Positions 16,322 to 23,874 of a DNA stretch of 23,874 nt are shown here, piece after piece (the first letter of the stretch is position 1; every line of letters begins with the position of its first letter). The stretch is taken from assembly GCA_002404115.1 (NCBI GenBank), contig DHJB01000003.1:1-23874 (forward strand). Direction: 5' to 3'. The notes beneath the pieces were generated by a model that had not been told where the DNA came from, searched no databases, and saw nothing but the letters and a program-made list of their open reading frames with translations. The translations under genes were made by a program, and so were the position numbers. This DNA comes from Microbacteriaceae bacterium UBA4731. GTDB taxonomy: Bacteria > Actinomycetota > Actinomycetes > Actinomycetales > Microbacteriaceae.

Positions 16322-18724
16322 TTATGGCCAGGCGGCCTGGAGCAGGATCGGTGTGACGGCCACGGCGAGCCCGAGGGCGATCAGGCCGGAGTCGGCCCGC
16401 AGCCACGGGGCCGGCTCGGCCCAGGTGCGGCGCACGCCGAACGTGCCGGCCGCCGAGAAGCCGCGGGCCTCCATGGCCACGGCCATCCGCCCGGCCTGTC
16501 GCAGGGTCTGGACGAGCAGGGCGAAGGTCAGGGCCGCCGCGTTGCGGCCCCTGGCCGCCGGCGAGCGCCCGGGGTCCAGGCCCCGCACCCGACGGATGCG
16601 CCGCAGCTGGTCCCACTGCTCGCCGAGGCCCTCGAACCGCTGCAGGGCGGCGACGGCGGCGACAACGGGTCGCGCCGGCAGTCGGAGGCGCTGCGCGAGG
16701 TGGTCGCCGAGCGCGAACGGATCCGCGAGGCCCGCCAGCAGCACACCCGGGAGGACGAAGAAGGCGACTCTCAGTCCGGCCGTGGCACCGACCAGCGGGT
16801 CCTGACCGGTGCTGAGCAGCCAGCTCGAAAACCCGACAGAGACGACGGCGAGCAGCCCGGGCAGCAACCGCACGGACGGCCGGCCCCAGCCGAGGACCAG
16901 CGGGGCAAGAAGCAGTTCCAGTGCGACTCCGCCGAGGGCGGCACGGATGTCGGTGATCGCCATCGCGCCGCTGATCAGGAGCAGAGAGGACCCGAGCAGT
17001 GACAGGGGACCGCAGCGCGCGGCCAGGCCGGCGCGGCGGGGCCGGCGGCCGGGCGCGGCCTGCCGGACGCCAGCTTCGGCACCGGCTTCGACCCCGGCAC
17101 CCACAGCGGTCGCGACCGGCGCTGCTGCCGCATCCGTCGACTGTGCCACCCGACCGCGGTCGAGGTGGATCCGCCGGTCGGCCAGGTCGATGAGCAGCGG
17201 GTCGTGGGTGGCGACGACGACCGCGACGCCGGCGGCCCTGGCCGACACGATCAACCCGGCCACAGCCGCCCAGGTCAGGCGGTCCTGGCCGACCGTCGGC
17301 TCGTCCAGCACCAGCACCGATGGGCCGTGGGCGATCGCCCCGGCGAGCGCAAGACGCCGGAGCTCGCCGCCGGAGAGTTCGTGCGGGTCGGCGTCCCGGA
17401 GCGCCGACAGGCCCAGCGCCTCGATGAGGCCGTCGGCACGTTGCGCCGACGCCTGTTCGCCCAGGCCGAGCGCACGGCTGGTGCTCAGCACATCGTCGCG
17501 GACCGTTCGTGCGACGACGGCGAGTTCGGCCTGCTGGGGCACCCAGCCGACGCGGCGCGCCAGGTCCGCGGATGACCACCGCGCCGGGTGCGGGCCGGCA
17601 CCGGCGGCGAGTTCCCGGCCGGCGCGCACTTCACCGGAGGAGGGCAGCTCGAGTCCGGCGAGCAGTGCCGTGAGCGTCGATTTGCCCGCGCCGCTGGCGC
17701 CGATGACGGCCAGTACCTCGCCGGAGCGCACACTGGCGTCGACGTGCGACAGCGCCGGCCTGGGCGTCGGCATGGCCTGGCCGCCGGCCGATGCGAGCCC
17801 GGCGCGGGCGCTGCGGACCACGCCGACGGCATCCGCCCTGATCATGATCGAACCGGCCGGCCCGCCGCGGAGAGCAGGGGCGCACAGTGCGGGAGGCAGT
17901 TCCCGGGGAACCGGGGACGGGATGCCCGGCGCCCAGATGCCCTGCCGGGCCAGCGACGCGGCGTGCTCGAGCAGCGTCTCCGCGACGGTGCCGTCGGCGC
18001 TGATCCGGCCGTCGGCGTCCAGGATGATCACCCGGTCGACGTCATCGAGCCATGGGTGGAGTTGGTGTTCGACGAGCACCATCGTGGCACCGGACTCGCC
18101 GCCAGCGGACCAGATCGCCTCCCGCACCGTGGCCGCGGCCGACCGGTCGAGCATCGAGGTGGGTTCGTCGAGCAGCACGAGCCTGGGGCCCAGGGCCAGC
18201 ACGCCGGCGAGCGCGAGGCGTTGCGCCTCCCCGCCGGACACCGCATCCACCGGATGCTCGAGGCCGTAGGGGAATTCGACGGCGCTCAGCGCCTCCCGCA
18301 CCCTGTGCCAGATCCGTTCCCGGGGCAGGCCGAAGTTCTCCGGGCCGAAGGCCACATCGCGCCCTACGCGACGGGCGACCAGGGCGTCCGCCGGGTCCTG
18401 CACGAGCAGGCCGGCCGAGGTGCCGCCCTCGTGCGGGTCCTGCCCGTCGACGGTGACGGATCCGGCCAGGTCGCCGGACTCCGTCGTGGTGAGCACCCCG
18501 GCGAGCGCGCGAAGCAAGGTCGACTTCCCAGAGCCGCTCGGGCCGGCCAGCAGGATCCGCTCCCCCGGCTCGACCCGCAGGGTCACCTCGTTCACAACCG
18601 GCTGCTCACGCCCGAACGGGCGCCAGGTCAGCTCATGCACCTCCACCAGGGCACCGTCCGCGCGCGACGGCGTGTGCGACGCGGCAACGGGCGCTGGCCC
18701 GTCAGCGGGTCGCGCGCGACTCAC
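16322..18724 (-). CDS. ECF transporter energy-coupling protein: ATPase-ATPase-EcfT fusion
   Basis: One polypeptide holds the whole energising module of a YkoEDC-type ECF importer. Counting from the ATG at 18778: ATPase 1 has Walker A GPSGSGKST (about 79-87), signature SGGEAQR (181) and LVLLDEP. ATPase 2 has GASGAGKST (about 360-368), SGGELRR (469) and VLVLDEP. A charged linker follows, and from about 590 a membrane domain of the EcfT/CbiQ family with RRIRRVRGL and MEARGF, the two Arg-Gly coupling motifs. Here I use the GTG at 18722-18724, preceded by AGGAAG; the ATG at 18778 would overlap ykoE by 77 bp and add a Pro-rich tail. Both ATPases look competent. The partner is YkoE, and the substrate is probably thiamin or HMP. 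Confidence 0.85.
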   Translation of the reverse strand: MSRARPADGPAPVAASHTPSRADGALVEVHELTWRPFGREQPVVNEVTLRVEPGERILLAGPSGSGKSTLLRALAGVLTTTESGDLAGSVTVDGQDPHEGGTSAGLLVQDPADALVARRVGRDVAFGPENFGLPRERIWHRVREALSAVEFPYGLEHPVDAVSGGEAQRLALAGVLALGPRLVLLDEPTSMLDRSAAATVREAIWSAGGESGATMVLVEHQLHPWLDDVDRVIILDADGRISADGTVAETLLEHAASLARQGIWAPGIPSPVPRELPPALCAPALRGGPAGSIMIRADAVGVVRSARAGLASAGGQAMPTPRPALSHVDASVRSGEVLAVIGASGAGKSTLTALLAGLELPSSGEVRAGRELAAGAGPHPARWSSADLARRVGWVPQQAELAVVARTVRDDVLSTSRALGLGEQASAQRADGLIEALGLSALRDADPHELSGGELRRLALAGAIAHGPSVLVLDEPTVGQDRLTWAAVAGLIVSARAAGVAVVVATHDPLLIDLADRRIHLDRGRVAQSTDAAAAPVATAVGAGVEAGAEAGVRQAAPGRRPRRAGLAARCGPLSLLGSSLLLISGAMAITDIRAALGGVALELLLAPLVLGWGRPSVRLLPGLLAVVSVGFSSWLLSTGQDPLVGATAGLRVAFFVLPGVLLAGLADPFALGDHLAQRLRLPARPVVAAVAALQRFEGLGEQWDQLRRIRRVRGLDPGRSPAARGRNAAALTFALLVQTLRQAGRMAVAMEARGFSAAGTFGVRRTWAEPAPWLRADSGLIALGLAVAVTPILLQAAWP

Positions 18725-19370
18725 GGACTTCCTGGCCGGCGGGGAATGCGTTGAGGGCGCCGGAGCGGGCGAGCGCACGCACGAGCGCCGAGCCGCCGAG
18801 GCCGGCGATCAGTGCGCCGGACACGACGCCGCAGGCCAGGTAGACGAGGCGCCAGGTCGGTGAGTAGTCGGCCGTGTAGGACCACCACTCGTAGCCGACG
18901 ATTTCCAGGATCGCGGACGCGACACCGCCGAGCACCGCCGTCGCTGCGCCAAAGCGTCGCCAGCGCACCAGGGCGAGCACCATCTCGACGCCGAGGCCCT
19001 GCAGCAGCCCGGAGAGGAGCACGGCGACTCCCCACCCGTTGCCGAGCAGCAGCTCGACATTGGCCGCGACCAGTTCGGTGAAGAGCGCGGCGCCGGGGCG
19101 CCTGATGACCAGTCCGCCGACGACGGCAGGGATCAGCCACACGCCGAGCGAGAGCTCTCCCGCCGGGGGGAAGCCCACGGTCACGGCGCCAACCAGCGGA
19201 TAGACGAAGGTGTCGAATCCCCAGAAGACGACGCCGAATGCCACGGCGAGCATGGCCGCGGTGATTAGGTCGACCCCGCGCCAGGCGGTCAGCCTTCCGG
19301 CGGCGAGGATGGTGCGGGTGGGTGCGGCGGGCGGCGCTGTCTCGCGTGCCGTCTTGTCGTGCGTGGTCAT
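18702..19370 (-). CDS. ykoE: ECF transporter substrate-binding subunit YkoE
   Basis: A 222-residue integral membrane protein of the YkoE family, the substrate-binding (S) component for thiamin or its pyrimidine. The N-terminal 25 residues are hydrophilic, then about five to six hydrophobic segments follow. WRGVDLITAAMLAVAFGVVF opens the first; GFDTFVYPLVG, LWLIPAVVGGL-like stretches and ELVAANVELLLGNGWG (about 101-116) are typical of the family. AAGGAA lies five bases before the ATG. It is upstream of the fused ATPase/EcfT gene, and the stop overlaps that gene's start region. A TPP riboswitch lies about 108 bases upstream, which supports a thiamin-related substrate; specificity (thiamin or HMP) cannot be read directly. 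Confidence 0.88.
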   Translation of the reverse strand: MTTHDKTARETAPPAAPTRTILAAGRLTAWRGVDLITAAMLAVAFGVVFWGFDTFVYPLVGAVTVGFPPAGELSLGVWLIPAVVGGLVIRRPGAALFTELVAANVELLLGNGWGVAVLLSGLLQGLGVEMVLALVRWRRFGAATAVLGGVASAILEIVGYEWWSYTADYSPTWRLVYLACGVVSGALIAGLGGSALVRALARSGALNAFPAGQEVRESRATR

Positions 19371-19478
19371 GTCATTCCTTTTCCCGTGGACTCCGATGGA
19401 TGCCTCGGGGAGGTGCCCTCACGCCGCGCTCGCCCCGGAGACCCGGAGCGGGCATGACACGAGGGACCTGAGATTTCC

Positions 19479-19564
19479 CGACTCCCTTCGCCGGTGCTAA
19501 CCGGAGCAGGTTCGAGGGTCTGCGGCGTACCGCACTCTCAGCGCCGTGAGGCGCTCCCCTGTCG
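19479..19564 (-). ncRNA. TPP riboswitch upstream of ykoE
   Basis: Leftward from 19564: CGAC, then AGGGGAGCG, GCTGAGAGTGCGG, GACCCTCGAACCTG and CCGGCGAAGGGAGTCG, all conserved TPP-aptamer blocks. CGAC at 19561-19564 pairs with GTCG at 19479-19482 to form P1. The P3 arm carries an extra perfect hairpin (GCGG TACG CCGC). About 108 bases separate it from the ykoE ATG, so unlike the thiD element it has room for an expression platform. In the platform, AGGTCCCTC can pair with a later GAGGGCACCT apart from one bulged C. Confidence 0.93.
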
Positions 19565-19959
19565 TTCTCCGATGATGCTACACGGCCACCCGGGCGACCG
19601 GGCCGGCCGTGCCGTGAATTTCGGTTTGTGACCTACCGCAGAGAGCCGTGCCCCGGTGGTCGTTTCGGTTCGCCGGACCCGCTTCCATAAGGCATTTCGA
19701 TCGGAAAGAAAAATTGAATCCGTGGAAAGCCCTTCAGGCGAGTTGAGTAAAACTCCTGATCGCCTGCGTTTCCCTGCCATGGCTGCGATCGTGAGCCGCG
19801 CGATGCCGCAGACAAACCCGGCGATCGGCGCCTACCCAATCGGGACACTCAGCCGCTACGGAGGTTGGCGCCGGGCGCCTCCCTAGACTCGCCGGGTGAC
19901 CACGTGCGGCCGACTTCGGTTATCGCCGGACCGGTCGCAAGCTATCGAAAGGATCCACA
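19565..19959. other. 395-bp intergenic region, no gene found
   Basis: This stretch separates the leftward ykoE unit from the rightward secreted-protein gene. It holds the presumed start of the ykoE transcript (TAGCAT-like -10 on the minus strand at about 19575) and a hairpin at 19735-19766. It is AT-richer around 19690-19760 (GAAAGAAAAATTGAATC). The short open frames on both strands have no codon bias or ribosome binding site. No tRNA, repeat or transposon end is evident. Confidence 0.6.
19735..19766. other. Nested hairpin in the ykoE upstream region
   Basis: CAGGCGA at 19735-19741 pairs perfectly with TCGCCTG at 19760-19766. Inside, GAGT at 19745-19748 pairs with ACTC at 19752-19755 around an AAA loop. 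It could be a regulatory structure, an old terminator or a protein-binding site. It is far from both flanking genes, so its role is open. Confidence 0.35.
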
Positions 19960-20793
19960 TTGAACAAGAACCAGATCTCCGCCACCTCCGGCACTTTTCG
20001 CAAGAAGCGCCTCGCCGTCGGCGTCGTTTCCGTCCTGACCGCCGGCGCACTGCTCGGTGTTGGCGTGCAGGGGGCCACAGCGGCTCCGCTGACCTCCTCC
20101 ACCCGCACCTCGAACTCCTCAGCGACAGGGGACGCGATCTCCGGCTTCTCGGGCACGTTCCTGGTGGCCCTGAAGGGCGAGCTCCGCTCCGATCTCGCCG
20201 AGGGTCACGACATCGGTGAGAAGGCGCAGAACGTCGCCACCACCCTCGCCGGCCACGCTGAGCTCTTCGCGAGCCTTCCGGCCAACCTGCAGGCCGATCT
20301 GACGACCCTCAAGGACGCATCCTCCGCCGACCGCACAGCGGCCGCGCAGAAGATCGAAACCACCGCGCTGGACGGCGGATACGGCGAGCAGATCACGAAG
20401 CTCGCCACGCAGATCCAGAAGCACCCCACGCACCCGCTGGCCGCGCTCGTGCCCAGCGGGCACCACGGCCACCACGTGCAGGCTGAGGAACAGGATGCCG
20501 GCCAGTCGGTTGTGAAGCTGGCCCTCACGCTCGTCGACATCCCCCAGGTGTTCTCGCAGCTGCCGGCCAAGCTGCAGGCCGACCTGACGGACCTGAAGAA
20601 CGCGCCGGCCGCCGACCAGGCCGCCGCCGCGCAGACGATTGAGACCGCCGCCGTGAACGGCGACTACGGCCAGGCCATCCAGGCCGTTGTCGAAAAGCTT
20701 CAGGCCGGCTTCGACGCCAAGGCCGGGGCGGACGCCGACACCGACGGCCAGTCCAAGGCCGACACCGGCGCCGACGTCAGCGCCGGGAACTAG
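19960..20793 (+). CDS. Secreted protein with an internal tandem duplication, function unknown
   Basis: A 277-residue exported protein. The signal peptide is KKRLAVGVVSVLTAGALLGV with cleavage near ATAAP (residue 42). The start is TTG (19960-19962), with AAAGG about eight bases before it. The mature part has two related units: LPANLQADLTTLKDASSADR followed by TAAAQKIETTALDGGYGEQI (about 109-148), and LPAKLQADLTDLKNAPAADQ followed by AAAAQTIETAAVNGDYGQAI (about 205-244). A His-rich patch, GHHGHHVQ, lies between them, and the acidic Asp/Ala-rich tail has low complexity. The units look like helical hairpins. No known family is recognised. It lies next to the riboswitch region but runs the other way, so it is not part of the thiamin unit. 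A strong hairpin follows it. Confidence 0.75.
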   Translation: MNKNQISATSGTFRKKRLAVGVVSVLTAGALLGVGVQGATAAPLTSSTRTSNSSATGDAISGFSGTFLVALKGELRSDLAEGHDIGEKAQNVATTLAGHAELFASLPANLQADLTTLKDASSADRTAAAQKIETTALDGGYGEQITKLATQIQKHPTHPLAALVPSGHHGHHVQAEEQDAGQSVVKLALTLVDIPQVFSQLPAKLQADLTDLKNAPAADQAAAAQTIETAAVNGDYGQAIQAVVEKLQAGFDAKAGADADTDGQSKADTGADVSAGN

Positions 20794-20822
20794 CAAGACC
20801 CGCTCACCAGCGGAGCACGACT

Positions 20823-20855
20823 GAAGGCCGGGATCCCATCGGGGTCCCGGCCTTC
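20823..20855 (+). terminator. Strong intrinsic-type hairpin after the duplicated secreted protein
   Basis: GAAGGCCGGGA at 20823-20833 pairs perfectly with TCCCGGCCTTC at 20845-20855, and the stem extends by a T-G wobble and three C-G pairs to an ATC loop. It starts about 30 bases after the stop codon. There is no U-tract. It is unrelated in sequence to the palindromic repeat that begins six bases later. Confidence 0.75.
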
Positions 20856-20860
20856 ACCGC

Positions 20861-20932
20861 GCCGAGATTGTCCGTTCCGGTCGAGATTGACCGGCACATC
20901 AGTCAATCTCGACCGGAACCGTCAATCTCGGC
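20861..20932. repeat. Nested palindromic repeat, copy 1
   Basis: The inner arms TTCCGGTCGAGATTGAC (20875-20891) and its exact complement (20902-20918) form a 17-bp stem. The outer arms GCCGAGATTG (20861-20870) and CAATCTCGGC (20923-20932) form a second perfect 10-bp stem, separated by TCCG and CCGT. Each arm thus carries CGAGATTG twice. Copy 2 at 22366-22427 shares 29 identical bases with it (20870-20898 and 22366-22394). Confidence 0.85.
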
Positions 20933-20981
20933 GGTGATGTTCCCATCCGGCCGACAGACCGGCCCGTGCAAAAATATGCGC

Positions 20982-21305
20982 ATGACATTCGCAAATGTGG
21001 GAACGCTCGGCGTGAAGCCTGGTCACCGCGACGACGTCGTCGCAATCCTGACCAGCTCCAACCCGGAGCTCCAGGCCTCTGGCTGCCTGTTGTACGAAGT
21101 GGGGGTCAACGAGGCCTCGCCCGACACCGTGTTCGTGTGCGAGCTGTGGGAATCACCGCAAGCGCATCGGGCATCCCTGCAGATTCCGAGCGTTCGTGCC
21201 GCCATTCACGAGGCAATGCCCTTGCTCTCCGGCGACATGGGAGGCTACACGTTCTCGGTGGTCGGTTCACCGATTCGGGGCTTAAGCGGGACCCCGGATG
21301 CCTGA
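20982..21305 (+). CDS. Antibiotic-biosynthesis-monooxygenase (ABM) family protein
   Basis: A 107-residue single-domain protein of the ABM/quinol-monooxygenase fold. The opening strand FANVGTLGVKPGHRDDVVAI, the ASGCLLYEVG block, DTVFVCELWESPQAHRAS (the family's W.....h..h segment) and SVRAAIHEAMPLL are diagnostic. Family members oxidise small aromatic or quinone substrates without a metal, or degrade heme; the substrate here is unknown. The open frame begins upstream at 20868, but that part overlaps the palindromic repeat. I chose the ATG at 20982, with a second ATG two codons earlier. No Shine-Dalgarno is visible and AAAATAT lies just before, so the message may be leaderless. The stop overlaps the next gene by eight bases, so the two are translationally coupled. 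Confidence 0.8.
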   Translation: MTFANVGTLGVKPGHRDDVVAILTSSNPELQASGCLLYEVGVNEASPDTVFVCELWESPQAHRASLQIPSVRAAIHEAMPLLSGDMGGYTFSVVGSPIRGLSGTPDA

Positions 21306-21819
21306 GCGCACCCTGATCCTGCTGCGACACGCCAAGTCGGACTGGTCGGGCCCAGAGGCAGACGTCGACCGCCCCCTGGCCGAGCGCGGTCTGCATCAGG
21401 CGCCCCGCGCGGGACGATGGTTGGCCCACAGCATCGACCGCATCGATCTCGCTGTCGTCTCACCCGCTATCCGGGCTCGCAGTACCTGGGAGCTCGCCTC
21501 GGCAGAGCTCGACGACAGACCACCGATCTGGATTGACGACCGCACGTACGACGCGTCCGCCAGCCAGTTGCTCGGCGTCGTGCGCGCCCTGCCTGACGAC
21601 GTCGACACCGTCGTCCTGGTCGGCCACAACCCCGGAATCGAGGATCTGGTCTCACTTCTGACGGGTGAGTCGGTGGGGATGCCCACCTCGGCCCTCGCGG
21701 TGATTGCGTTGGATGGATCGTGGTCGACCGCCGGTCGGTCCGCAGCAACATTGCGGGCGTCGGGAAGGCCACCCGCAGCGGGACTATCGGGCTCACGGAA
21801 ACCAGGCCGGACAACCTGA
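21298..21819 (+). CDS. SixA-like phosphohistidine phosphatase (histidine phosphatase superfamily)
   Basis: A 173-residue protein with LILLRHAKSDWSG, where the RHxK His is the phospho-acceptor. RPLAERGLHQAPRAGRWL follows the usual SixA block, AVVSPAIRARSTWELA is the family's SpA.Ra.qT-like region, and LVGHNPGIEDL holds the second catalytic His. SixA removes phosphate from His-phosphorylated proteins in E. coli; in actinobacteria the targets are unknown. The ATG lies inside the ABM gene (eight-base overlap), so they form a two-gene operon. The C-terminal tail (about 150-173) is low in homology. Confidence 0.85.
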   Translation: MPERTLILLRHAKSDWSGPEADVDRPLAERGLHQAPRAGRWLAHSIDRIDLAVVSPAIRARSTWELASAELDDRPPIWIDDRTYDASASQLLGVVRALPDDVDTVVLVGHNPGIEDLVSLLTGESVGMPTSALAVIALDGSWSTAGRSAATLRASGRPPAAGLSGSRKPGRTT

Positions 21820-21937
21820 CCGCCCATGACCCGTTGGAACGCCCAATTCCCACCCGCAGCGTTGGACGTCGAAGACAGCATCTATTCAGGGGCGGCTTGC
21901 GGTGCGATGATCCCAGCAATCAGGGATGGAGGAAGCC

Positions 21938-22342
21938 ATGAAGAAATCAATCGCCGCCGCCGCCGCGAGTCTGCTGGTAACGAGCTTTGTCTTTCTCGCC
22001 CCCGCCGGTGTCGCGCACGCTGATGACGACTTTGCATCACGCAGCGGCCACTGCAGCCTGGGCGCCCACTACACAATGACGGTCAGGGAACGGGAACACC
22101 CCGACCGGCTCGCCACGACGTTTCACATCAACGCCACCAAGGGACATCGTGCCTGGACGATGACCATCAAACGCAACCACGCGACCGTCTTCACCAAGAG
22201 GAAGGTGTCCAACGACTACGGCAACGTGCGATTCGCCAAGACCATCAAAAGCGAGGACAAGGACTTGGTCTCGATCACCGTCAAGTCGGGCTACGGCGAG
22301 ATCTGCAAGGCCTCGATCCGCCTCGACAACGACGGACACTAG
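21938..22342 (+). CDS. Small secreted protein, function unknown
   Basis: A 134-residue protein with a clear Sec signal peptide (KKSIAAAAASLLVTSFVFLA, cleavage after AHA). The mature part has two Cys, in SGHCSLGAHY and GEICKASIRL, likely one disulfide, and an alternating pattern of hydrophobic residues that suggests a beta sandwich. The sequence has many Lys, His and Thr. The ATG at 21938 has GGAGGAAG just upstream and is better than the ATG at 21926. It is about 120 bases after the phosphatase gene and may be on the same transcript. I know no family for it with confidence; small exported beta-rich proteins are common in this lineage. Confidence 0.75.
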   Translation: MKKSIAAAAASLLVTSFVFLAPAGVAHADDDFASRSGHCSLGAHYTMTVREREHPDRLATTFHINATKGHRAWTMTIKRNHATVFTKRKVSNDYGNVRFAKTIKSEDKDLVSITVKSGYGEICKASIRLDNDGH

Positions 22343-22365
22343 CGGTCCTTCAGCGCGTCGACCTC

Positions 22366-22427
22366 GTCCGTTCCGGTCGAGATTGACCGGCACACCGGTC
22401 AATCTCGACCGGAAGTGCCAATCTCGG
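22366..22427. repeat. Palindromic repeat, copy 2
   Basis: TTCCGGTCGAGATTGACCGG (22371-22390) and its exact complement (22395-22414) form a perfect 20-bp stem around a CACA loop. It corresponds to the inner part of copy 1 at 20861-20932; the outer right arm CCAATCTCGG (22418-22427) is kept, but the outer left arm is lost. It lies between convergent genes, the small secreted protein and nrdF, and can act as a two-way terminator. (GGT)5-like sequence follows up to the nrdF stop. Confidence 0.85.
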
Positions 22428-22439
22428 TGGTGGTGGTGG

Positions 22440-23453
<1,014 letters not shown>

Positions 23454-23462
23454 TCAGCAAAC

Positions 23463-23874
23463 TCACAGCATGCACGAGACGCAACCATCCACGGCAGTCC
23501 CTTCTAGCGCGAGCTGACGGAGGCGGATGTAGTAGATCGTCTTGATGCCCTTGCGCCAGGCGTAGATCTGCGCCTTGTTGATGTCGCGGGTCGTGGCGGT
23601 GTCCTTGAAGAACAGCGTGAGCGACAGGCCCTGGTCGACGTGCTGGGTAGCCGCCGCGTAGGTGTCGATGATCTTCTCCGCGCCGACCTCGTAAGCGTCC
23701 TGGTAGTACGCCAGGTTGTCGTTCGTCATGAACGGCGCCGGGTAGTAGACGCGGCCGAGCTTGCCTTCCTTGCGGATCTCGATCTTCGAGGCGATCGGGT
23801 GGATCGACGAGGTCGAGTTGTTGATGTACGAGATCGACCCGGTCGGCGGCACGGCCTGCAGGTTCTGGTTGTAG
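23463..23874 (-). CDS. nrdE: Ribonucleotide reductase class Ib, alpha subunit NrdE (3' end, runs off the window)
   Basis: The C-terminal about 137 residues of the catalytic subunit. The reading frame is open to the edge at 23874 ([19 protein letters not shown]), so the start is outside. Recognisable blocks are [67 protein letters not shown] and YYIRLRQ. The last residues, CVSCML, hold the Cys pair that passes electrons to the active site. It is immediately upstream of nrdF in the same direction. Confidence 0.95.
   Translation of the reverse strand, partial: YNQNLQAVPPTGSISYINNSTSSIHPIASKIEIRKEGKLGRVYYPAPFMTNDNLAYYQDAYEVGAEKIIDTYAAATQHVDQGLSLTLFFKDTATTRDINKAQIYAWRKGIKTIYYIRLRQLALEGTAVDGCVSCML

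Noticed and set aside
20868..20981. N-terminal extension of the ABM protein through palindrome copy 1
   Set aside because: It translates the repeat. Homology begins at MTFANVG (20982).

Overview
The window is high-GC DNA from an actinobacterium, most likely of the family Microbacteriaceae. This rests on the GC-rich codon use, the frequent GTG/TTG starts, the ykoE-type thiamin transport genes, a secreted HNH-nuclease lipoprotein and class Ib nrdEF. The family is an inference from gene content; no marker gene was compared.

Region 1 (1-3.67 kb) looks like an accessory chromate-resistance island. A chrB gene split into separate N- and C-terminal cistrons runs leftward. A rightward operon runs opposite it: an MFS permease, a small ABM-like protein, a second ChrB C-terminal-domain protein and a truncated DUF2148 gene, each joined to the next by a 4-nt ATGA overlap. 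Between the two units are two copies of a 16-bp palindrome exactly 20 bp apart, lying over a good -35/-10 promoter. The right edge is scarred: the DUF2148 gene breaks off, and a frameshifted remnant of an N6-adenine DNA methyltransferase follows on the minus strand.

Region 2 (3.67-10.45 kb) holds general chromosomal genes: an F420/NADP-type reductase, a small GNAT protein, a secreted HNH lipoprotein that lacks a normal start codon at the expected place, an alpha/beta hydrolase, an acyltransferase-3 membrane protein, a secreted protein of an actinobacterial family, a two-domain universal stress protein and a PhnB-like protein.

Region 3 (10.48-19.57 kb) is a thiamin locus. A tightly packed thiO-thiS-thiG-thiF(rhodanese) operon makes the thiazole moiety. 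It is divergent from thiE, which joins the two halves. A ThiD-TenA fusion makes and salvages the pyrimidine. An ECF-type importer follows, made of YkoE plus one polypeptide holding two ATPases and the EcfT subunit. ThiD-TenA and the importer each have their own TPP riboswitch, so pyrimidine salvage and uptake respond to TPP; no riboswitch is visible in front of thiO or thiE. thiC, thiL and thiM are not in the window.

Region 4 (19.57-23.87 kb) holds a secreted protein built on an internal duplication, an ABM monooxygenase overlapping a SixA-like phosphatase, a small secreted protein, and nrdF with the 3' end of nrdE. Two copies of a strong palindromic repeat lie at 20861-20932 and 22366-22427 and bracket the ABM-sixA-small-protein segment. 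These repeats and the remodelled island edge are the least explained parts of the window.
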